Shown here: piece after piece, positions 56,388 to 64,000 of the stretch
How the letters are laid out: each line of letters begins with the position of its first letter
Numbering within the stretch: position 1 is the first letter of the stretch
Source of the DNA: Inia geoffrensis
Taxonomy: Eukaryota; Chordata; Mammalia; Artiodactyla; Iniidae
DNA: 64,000 nucleotides
Direction of reading: 5' to 3'
NCBI GenBank assembly: GCA_036417435.1
Contig: CM070902.1
Coordinates: forward strand, 136,017,886 to 136,081,885
Program-made: the position numbers and the translations under genes
The notes under the pieces: generated by a model
Databases searched by the model: none
What the model saw: only the letters and a program-made list of their open reading frames with translations
Told to the model about the DNA's origin: nothing

Positions 56388-56584
56388 GGGCTTCCCTGGT
56401 GGCACAGTGGTTGAGAGTCTGCCTGCCGATGCAGGGGACACGGGTTCGTGCTCCAGTCTGGGAGGATCCCACGTGCCGCGGAGCGGCTAGGCCCGTAAGC
56501 CATGGCCGCTGAGCCTGCGCGTCCGGAGCCTGTGCTCCGCAACGGGAGAGGCCACAACAGTGAGAGGCCCGTGTACTGCAAAAA
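56388..56584 (+). mobile_element. CHR-type SINE with exact 14-bp target duplication
   Basis: Flanked by aaaaattaactctt at 56374-56387 and 56585-56598. Begins 'gggcttccctggtggcac' and ends 'gaggcccgtgtactgc' plus a short A tail. CpG-rich, so fairly young. The minus-strand frame at 56372-56581 is a SINE translation. Confidence 0.97.
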
Positions 56585-56598
56585 AAAAATTAACTCTT

Positions 56599-57079
56599 AA
56601 CAAATTTCAAATTTTAATATAAAACAACACACTCATGAAACTTGTTGCATAATATCTACATTTAAGCTCAATGGGGCCACAAATAGCATTAACCTGAGCT
56701 TCCATGCCAACTCACTCTTTGTGCAGACTTCAGAATAAATCTGCATGTTCCTGCTATGTGTTCATATTTGGACACAAATATGAATTCTTACAAAAATATT
56801 GCTGACTGTTATTTCTCAGTGATCTTTTCTAAATTCAGGCCTACTGAGATGGGCACCTTGTCCATCTACACTGTGTGTGCAAAACCAAGCTACAGAAATA
56901 TAACTGACTTGTTACCCATAACTCTTTCTGTATGTATCAGTATGTGTATATATAACAAAATGGCCCATTTGTCACCTTTAAGGACTTCATAATAAGTACC
57001 TCTCCTAGTCTATTAGCTTTAATCTGATAAAACACTGGTTTTCCATTTAAGACATATTATAGAAAGGAATCTGTGTTTA
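56599..57079. other. Unclassified interval
   Basis: No gene or repeat recognised. Confidence 0.45.
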
Positions 57080-57470
57080 GAAAAAATTGAAAGTTACTGG
57101 TTTAGAACACATGAAGGTAGAAATTTTCATGGTACTCAGATGAAAATAATTTACAGACAACTGGGAATGTGGGATTAAGAAATTCTGTTGGTAATTTTGA
57201 GACTGGTGGTAGATTTGAAAATAACTCGTATAGTTGAATCTATGAGAGTGAATGAGATCTCCGAGTGCAAGGAGTGTTTTAGGGGCTTCCAAGGATATGG
57301 AGTGTGAGGAGCAGGGTCCAAGGCTAAAAGAGAAGGGAAATCAGAGGGTTGGAGGTGTGCCAGTTCTTAAGCATATTAGATGATCAAGTCTTACTCTGAA
57401 AAACCAAGAGTTTTGGTCTCAACTGAAGACTCTAAGAAAATTATTCTAGACAATATAAAGTAAACTTCAT
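57080..57470 (-). repeat. Possible continuation of the L2 fossil
   Basis: 'atgagatctccgagtgcaag' and 'gagcagggtccaaggctaaa' resemble the next part of reverse L2 after the segment ending at 56370. Weak. Confidence 0.35.
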
Positions 57471-57909
57471 GAGGAACTGGTAAAGAAGAAATATAAAATG
57501 TCTGGTAGAAGTGGAGGCCTGCTCAAAGGAACTAAGTGCACTACATTGCTTCTGGGATAAAATGATGGTTCAAAAGGCAGTTTAGCTAATACAACTATTA
57601 TGTTATGAGAGAGAGAGAGAAGAGAGAAGAAGTTCCATTTAATATTTGAGGTTAAAACAAATTCTCATGACATATTTCAAGTATGTATAGTATTGAATTT
57701 GGAGACAGATGGGGAAAGAATAATAGAGTGGTATTCCACTGAACATCAACAGTTAAAACAATAGAAATGAAGGAGAGGAAAGTGGAAAATATGACTGGAT
57801 AAAACTAAAAGGAGAATAAATGAAAGAAAAGTTAAAGGGTGGTAGAGCAAATAAGAAATTGATAACTGGAGTTCTTTCTAAAGAGCATGATAGAAATGAA
57901 AAGGGAAAA
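57471..57909. other. Unclassified interval
   Basis: Contains a short GA run at 57608-57628. No gene or repeat recognised. Confidence 0.5.
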
Positions 57910-58137
57910 CAAACGTAAGGTAGATAGCTAGTGGGAAACAGCTGCTTGGCACAGGGATATCAGCTTGGTGCTTTGTGACTGCCTGGAGGGGTGGGATAGG
58001 GAAGGAGGGAGATGCAAGAGGGAAGAAATATGTGAACGCCTGTATATATATAACTGATTCACTTTGTTATAAAGTAGAAACTGACACACCATTGTACAGC
58101 AATTTTGCCCCAATAAAGATGTTAAAAAAAAAAAAAA
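57910..58137 (+). mobile_element. 5'-truncated L1 3' end
   Basis: 'aaacgtaaggtagatagctag' style start, 'ggtgctttgtgactgcctgg' and the end 'ccccaataaagatgtt' plus A-run match the last 0.23 kb of L1 copy D. Possible target duplication: gggaaaacaa (57903) and gggagaaacaa (58145). The 5' breakpoint coincides with those of the fragments at 10597 and 31971. Confidence 0.93.
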
Positions 58138-60984
58138 GAAAGTAGGGAGAAACAAGAGTGGACATTTGGGTTTCACAACAATGCACATAGAAGGGGGAAG
58201 AGGATTCCCAGTGAAATGAGTCTGTTTCCGTTTTCCATGCTGTAGAAATTACTTTTATTTCTGCCCCAGATTTTAGGAACACTTACGCTCCATTAAGGGT
58301 CCCAGGCAGCTCTTGTCACAGTTTTTTTTTTTTTTTTTTCCATTCTCAATTTTCTTCTCTGATTGGAGGATGCATTTTATCTTCTACCTTAATAAACTGT
58401 GTAGAAAACTTGCAATTGAATTCTGGCCTCTTTCTTGTAAAAGGCTAAGAAGTGATTGCATTAAGCTTTGGACAAAGTAAACACTCCTCTTTCTGTTTAT
58501 TTAATTTTAGAAATTTGTTGCTTTTTTCCATATTGCATAAAGAGTAGACTTGCACGGGATATGTATGTATATAGATTCTATTTAAACATACGTACTTATT
58601 TATGTACAGAGAGAGAAAGAGTGCAATTGCAAAGAGTGTGTCTCTGTGTGTTCATGTGTGTATAAATATACAATCTGAGGGGCTCTGGTGATGATAAGAA
58701 TAGGTTCTTTCATTCAGTAAAGCTTAAGGTGACACTTTCTAAGGATGGCACACTTCACAGTAGCACATATGCACATAAACTACTTCCAATTAATCCTTGT
58801 CTAAACCAAGCTTTAGCACTGAGACTTCCCAATTTAGAAAAATAAATGCAAAGAACTCAAGGGCCATAATCATATTAAATTCTCTCAACTTTCTCTTAAG
58901 GAATGTACACAAAAATAATCTCATCTTGGAGCTGGAAAAAAATATGTCAGGATGATGAATAGTTCTCTCAAGGATCTAACATAAATCTGAAAGCACATAC
59001 CAAAAACCTGATTAAATTCCTGTTCTCTTGAATCCACTTGCAGGTTCAATGTAGCCCCAACTGCTAGAACCATTTCTGATTTAGGCCAAAGAAGTTTATT
59101 GCTATGATCTGGGACTAAACACACTTGGAGCTAATTTGGTGCTCACTTTCTGGGCTAGTTCTGATAACATTTCCAGGACTAAAATTCCCAGAACTTTCAG
59201 GAACCTATTTTGCCATCTTTAGGTGCACTCAAAGACTGAAGTTTTTGCCTTGAACCCCCAGCCCAATATCTGGGTTCCCTGCTTCTTGCTGTCAGACTTC
59301 CTGCCAGCAGGTTCCATATTAGCCCCTGTGACTCTGCTCTTTACAATGGAGGAGACATGCTGCTGTGTCCTTTTGGACTCCCAATGATTGATTGCCTGCC
59401 TGGTTAAAAAGTCTTCTGTCTACCACCCTAGGCCACCATAGCACTGGTGTCAGAGCTCCAGGTCCAGGACCCAGGCCCTGATTTACACTCAGTTGTGCTA
59501 TGGGTTTCTTCTTTCTTGTGGGTCCCACTGCATCCAGCACCACCTTTTCTGTTTGCCCAGTATCTCCTCATGTTGATGGAAATTATAACTGAAGCAAAAC
59601 AATATTCATTTTTGGATTTTACGTTCAATTCTACAGATTTAGAATTTGAGATAATTAGAATAAGCCTAAACTTTAATGCCATATTAATTAAGGAGAAAAA
59701 TCTGCTAAACAAAATACTAAGTCATCAGGTAGAATACTTAAATTTTGCGAAAGAATGAACTTTCTAAACACATTCAAGCTCTTTTCAACTATTTGTATAA
59801 AATACTAATGTGTTCTTTGGGAATCTTATGTACTCAACAAAACACTTCCTCTGAAAAATACTTTTCAAATAAAATCCACTTACTTCATTGATTTTATGTC
59901 TTTTAAAATTGCTTACAGATACATTTTTATTGATTCCCTTCAATAGCCTGCTGTTTCTCTTCACTTAGTTACAATTAGCAAGAGTTTATTGAAATAGTTC
60001 AAAACTGTTAATCATGCTAACATTTATAGATTTGTGAGTTTATAGAAGCACATGTAAAAGAAAATCTGTAGGAATTAAATCCTCAATTTGATATAACTGC
60101 CAAAGAGAAGGAGAATTCTTTTCTTTGCTCCTTTGGAAATTTGTAATACCTGAACAGTGTTAAAATATGTTAGACTTAAATTGTGAGGATCAGAATATGG
60201 CCAATTTAAAATTCAGCTCCCTTTTTTTTTTTCCATATTCTTTCTGGGTATTATTTCCTTGGTTTTGAGACTTCACATTAACAATGAATGGATGTAAAGA
60301 AGGAAAGGAACTCAAGGAACCAGAAAGTGTGTGAATGAGGTAGCACCTGAACCCCTGATCTCATTTGGATTTCATGGTAATTCCCTGTGTGTCATAGGTG
60401 AGGGCCCTCAGAGACACTGAGCATGTGAAGGACCCAGAACTAGTAAGAGGGAAGGAACTAGCATATCTTGAGCTCATTTTACGTGCCAGGTGCTTTGCAG
60501 ATAGAACATTTATTGGGGTGGCTAGACTCAGCAGTGTACAATTAAGAAATAGCTTCAGTGCTGTTCTCAAAACTGCCCTTCAGACTAGCTCTGTTGGTCT
60601 TCTCATCTCTGACAGACAATCTTGCATAAATACCAGAGCTTTTGGGTCACTCATATCTCTTTTTCCAGTATTAAAAATCTGGTTGATATTGAAGTTTCAA
60701 TCTGTCATCAGATTCAAATCTTCTCCCCTCCCTGCTCTTAGAATTCCCAGGTGGGTGAGGGTAGAGAAGGTCTGTTTCTAAAGTATTCTCCCAGGTTCTC
60801 TACCTCCAACTCTCACCATCAGGAGTCATGGAAAACTCACCACTTGCACACTACCCTCTTGGAAAGGATATTTTGTGCCTGAATCTGTCTATAAAGTATC
60901 CTGGACTACAATTTCTCCTTATAAGTTTTATTAATGAGAGTAAAAGCCTCATCTTGAATTATATTGGAGTATATTCAGTTTTTG
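58138..60984. other. Unclassified, mostly single-copy-looking interval
   Basis: A T-run lies at 58321-58340. 60440-60520 has a weak reverse MIR resemblance ('gtgccaggtgctttgcag'). Frames at 59447-59758 and 60398-60781 show no recognisable domain, and the second starts with GTG. No gene is supported. Confidence 0.45.
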
Positions 60985-61110
60985 TTTTTAAATAAGATGT
61001 AACGGGTTTCATTAAATTGCCTGAGGTCACAGCAAGGGATATTCCTAGGACTTGAAATCATGTATTTGGAATCCAGAGTCCAAGCTCTTCTCATTGTGCT
61101 ACAAAGCTTC
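60985..61110 (-). repeat. MIR-type SINE, reverse orientation
   Basis: 'ttgcctgaggtcacagcaag', 'cctaggacttgaaatcatg' and 'gagtccaagctcttctcattg' followed by 'tgctacaaagcttct' match the reverse tRNA-like half of MIR. Confidence 0.65.
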
Positions 61111-62189
61111 TCTGTGAGTATAAACACAAATAAATACAAAAAGTTTCACACTTTTAATTTAGCATTTTCTCTCATCCAAGTTTGAGTTATTAGATCAACA
61201 CCTTTAGAATAAGTAATACTATTAAGTTATAACAAAAAGTGATTTATAAATAAATAAATGTCTATTAAAGAGAATCTAATAAATATTAAATAATAAAGGT
61301 GAAATAAATAGATTTATATGATTTTCTCTATTTAAGGGTAATATTTTTAAAATAAAAACTGGTTTGCTAGAGAAGATCAGAATATGGATTGAGGGCTTTT
61401 AAAGTTTTGAATGTTTGGACATGTTGAGGGCAATCTAGTAATCCTCATACAAAAATAAAAACCTGTGATAATTCCTGGAAAGAATATTGGTTACTGAGGC
61501 ATTCTTACAGCAGTTCAGAAATGTTAGAACACATCATATGCACATGCTTGTATTTGAAGAACATGAAGTGTGGCTGGGAGGTAGGAAAAACAGGGTGGAA
61601 GTAGAGGTGGCTTAGTGGTTTGACTATTGCCAGTTCACACCCTTTTCATAAAACCTCCAAGATTTTATTTCAGTTCCTTGTCTGACATAAAATGAGACAT
61701 TGTATTACCTGTGAGAGAGGTGTTACAAGTAAAAGTGAAGGATGAATCAGTGCTTCTCAAAACCATTTCCTCAGGATTGTTTGAGATCAGAGGAAAGATA
61801 TTTAAAATGTAAGGAAAATACTGAAAAAATTCCATGTTCAGAAGATTGCTGTCCTTAAGGATATGGAGGTTAAGCAAGTTGCTTTCTAGCCCCTCATGTC
61901 TCCACTGTTTTCCTCAGTCTCACCCTTTTTGGTCCAACACTGAAAACTGTTTCAGAGGCTAATAATAAGGGGTGAGGGTGAAGGTGGTAGTGACCTATTA
62001 AATTATCCTGACCTGTTTTAGAGTTTGAGGCATGAGTAATGTCCCAAACCATGTGCTCACTTACCTGTAGTATTTACCTAGGTATAATATTTATGTTAGA
62101 AGTGTTTCTTACAGCATCAATTTCCCCTTGGCTAGCTAAGAGGAAATCAATGGCTATGTGATTATTTGTGACAACACTGTGTCAATGAA
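61111..62189. other. Unclassified AT-rich interval
   Basis: A weak forward MIR resemblance occurs near 61668-61735. No gene recognised. Confidence 0.45.
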
Positions 62190-62996
62190 AATTCAATTTA
62201 CTATCAAGATAAGAAGAAAAATGGAATATTATTCAAGCCAAACTGAGAATTATAACCAGGGAAGCAGATTCTCAGCAAGCTCTGAGAACTGTTCCACCTG
62301 TTAGAAGTTGGAAGGCAAAGTCATATACATTTCTGAGACAAAAGATCATACATCAAAATGATATATTTTACTTAAAGTTCACCAAGGATACATAGTCCAG
62401 GTAAACACATACAAAGAAACAGCGGGTCACCATGATCCCCTACAGAGCTGGGAAAGAACACTATTCTTTTAAGAAGTTACATTGCTAGCATCAGAAGAAA
62501 GAAATAAAATTGATTTTTAAGGTTGAGTAGGCTCTTCCATCTTTGAGGAGCTCTGGTTAATGGGTATGGCAGATGCACCCTGCACATTAGGGAGGGAGAA
62601 GACCCAAGTAACACAGAGAGAGAATTTTATGTTTAATTTTTTCTTGTCCTGCTTTAAAACATAAATTTTATTTCATCAACTGGATAATAAATTTAACCTA
62701 GTTTGTGGAGCTTCCAGAGCAGAAGGTATTCTCATAAGAAGTACCTGAAAGGGGCACAGATACTATAGGGAATATGCATAGTGTTTATATCAACTGTAGT
62801 GAGCCAGTCATTGTTCCTTTAAAGTAAACAGCTCTGAAGAGAACAAACTGATGATTATAGCTATGATAGCTCCAATATTAGTTCCTATTCCTGGCGTGGT
62901 AGGTTTTGTTGACAGGGTTGTGATGACCTGAGAAAAATCATTTTGTTGATGTGGAGTCAAGGTTCGCTTTTCACAAGGCTGAAGTTTGGAATGCAT
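62190..62996 (-). mobile_element. Possible retroviral 3' end (LTR plus short open frame)
   Basis: On the minus strand a 62-codon frame (62996-62808) ends in a hydrophobic stretch (IGAIIAIIISLF) and a short tail. The following sequence to about 62190 has an AATAAA-type signal (minus strand, near 62670) and looks like interspersed-repeat sequence. The order would suit the end of a retroviral env and an LTR, but I recognise no family and found no target duplication. Confidence 0.25.
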
Positions 62997-63145
62997 TATG
63001 TGATTGAAATTTAAGAATGAGAAGGGGCCTATAAGATGAAATCTACCTTCTGAAATGTTAAAAGGAATAACTATTACATTTTTCTGTCAGCAGAATCAGA
63101 TAGAAGAAGACAAGTCTAGTAATGAATTAAATTCAGAATTGTAGC

Positions 63146-63624
63146 TGTATTAGTCAGGGTCCTCCAGAGACATAGAACCAATAGGATATGAAAGGAGATC
63201 TATTATGAGGAACTGGGTCATGCAGTTATAGAGGCTAAGGAGGCCCATGATACACGAGCTGCAGACCCAGGAGGCCAGTGGTGTAGTTCAGTCCAAGCCT
63301 GAAGGCCTGAGAATGGGAGAAGCCAATAGTGTAAATGCCGGCCTGAGGGCAGGAAAAGATGAGATGAGATGTCCCAGCTCAGCAGCAATGAGGCAGGAAA
63401 AAGGGGCAAATGCCTCCTTCTTCCACCTTTTTGTTTTATTCAGGCCCTTAACACATTGGATGTTGCCTACCAGTTGGAGAGGGCAACTTACTTTACTGAG
63501 CCCACCAGCTCAAATACTAATCTCATCTAGAAACACCCTCACAGACAGCAACCAGAAATAGTTTCACCAGATACCTGGGCATTCCCTGATCCAGTCAAGT
63601 TGATACATAAAATTAACTACCACA
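63146..63624 (-). mobile_element. Solo ERVL/MaLR-class LTR with exact 5-bp target duplication
   Basis: 479 bp from 'tgtattagtcagggtcctcc' to 'aattaactaccaca', with inverted TG...CA ends. GTAGC lies directly on both sides (63141-63145 and 63625-63629). On the minus strand it begins TGTGGTAGTTAATTTTATG, and it has an AATAG/ATTATT region near 63200 where family members have the AATAAA signal. No internal sequence remains, so it arose by recombination between the two LTRs of a provirus. Confidence 0.92.
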
Positions 63625-63629
63625 GTAGC

Positions 63630-64000
63630 TAAGAGACAAATGAGCAAGAGAGTTTGTTTTTCCTTAAGGGGCAGAAGACCTTAGGGAGTAAAACTATAAC
63701 AGAATATAAATAATGGAGAATAAGTTGAAAAACCTTTATTCAGTTAACAGAGGTGTCAAAGTACAACAATAATAACCAAGACTAGAAGTAAGCAAAGAAA
63801 AATTGTACCAGGGAATCAGAAAATCATGTTCTGTTGCCTTGGACAGAAACAGTCTATGTCTGCAGTAACCAACTTGACCAGAGTCTTGGGAGGATACTGT
63901 TCACCCGTGTAGCTGTCAGTTTACAGACTACTGACGGACTGGACATCCAGTGCTCTAGAGGAAATGGTGTATGTCTTCTTAATTAAGAAACGTGAATCTA
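63630..64000. other. Unclassified interval at window end
   Basis: No gene or repeat recognised. Confidence 0.5.

Noticed and set aside
58735..58790. 'cttcacagtagcacatatgc' resembles the U6 snRNA start
   Set aside because: Similarity stops after about 15 nt and the downstream U6 sequence is absent.
60398..60781. 127-codon plus-strand open frame
   Set aside because: It starts with GTG, overlaps weak MIR sequence, has no recognisable domain, and the length is compatible with chance in 64 kb.
1..64000. Looked for CRISPR arrays, operons, bacterial-type ribosome sites, tRNA/rRNA genes and host exons
   Set aside because: The repeat content is mammalian. None of these features is visible, and no exon could be supported from sequence alone.

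Overview
The window is nuclear DNA of a mammal, most likely a cetacean (dolphin or whale). The tRNA-Glu-derived SINEs opening with GGCTTCCCTGGTGG are CHR-type elements of whales, hippos and ruminants. The version here, with its CpG-rich body and its GAGAGGCCC end, is the one typical of Cetacea. The L1 copies have the 5' and 3' untranslated regions I associate with cetartiodactyl L1. Species cannot be fixed from this alone.

I find no host protein-coding gene, no exon I would defend, and no RNA gene. The window is a repeat-rich, AT-rich intergenic or intronic stretch. Layout: an ERVL/MaLR-like proviral remnant (0.77-2.6 kb) and old L2/MIR fossils (to 7.4 kb); full-length but dead L1 copy A (7.87-13.7 kb); a short gap with a GATA repeat; full-length dead L1 copy B (14.88-22.38 kb, 18-bp target duplication, SINE inside ORF2); single-copy DNA with MIRs, two MaLR LTRs and SINEs (22.4-32.4 kb); an older L1, copy C, carrying a nested L1 end and microsatellites (32.4-36.9 kb); a patchwork of SINE, LTR and DNA-transposon pieces (36.9-39.4 kb); full-length dead L1 copy D (39.46-46.26 kb, exact 14-bp target duplication); two SINEs in one target, a long L2 fossil, a twin-primed L1 end, HAL1/L1M pieces and two Tigger-group fossils (46.3-53.3 kb); then mostly single-copy sequence with L2, one SINE, a short L1 end and a solo LTR with 5-bp target duplication (to 64 kb).

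No genes act together here; the biology is mobile-element history. The most striking observation is a 391-bp block in the ORF2 reverse-transcriptase region of L1 copies B and D, 23.8 kb apart. By hand alignment it differs at 3 positions, while the flanks on both sides differ at roughly 10-12%. The block carries the same in-frame TAG in both copies, which points to gene conversion or another exchange between dispersed L1s. Weaker patches suggest A-D and A-B exchange too. Further points are three short L1 ends truncated within about 10 nt of the same L1 position, a twin-primed L1, shared nonsense codons, and open frames on both strands of the L1 5' region.

All identities were counted by eye. 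Repeat family names come from remembered consensus sequences and are firm at class level, less so at subfamily level.
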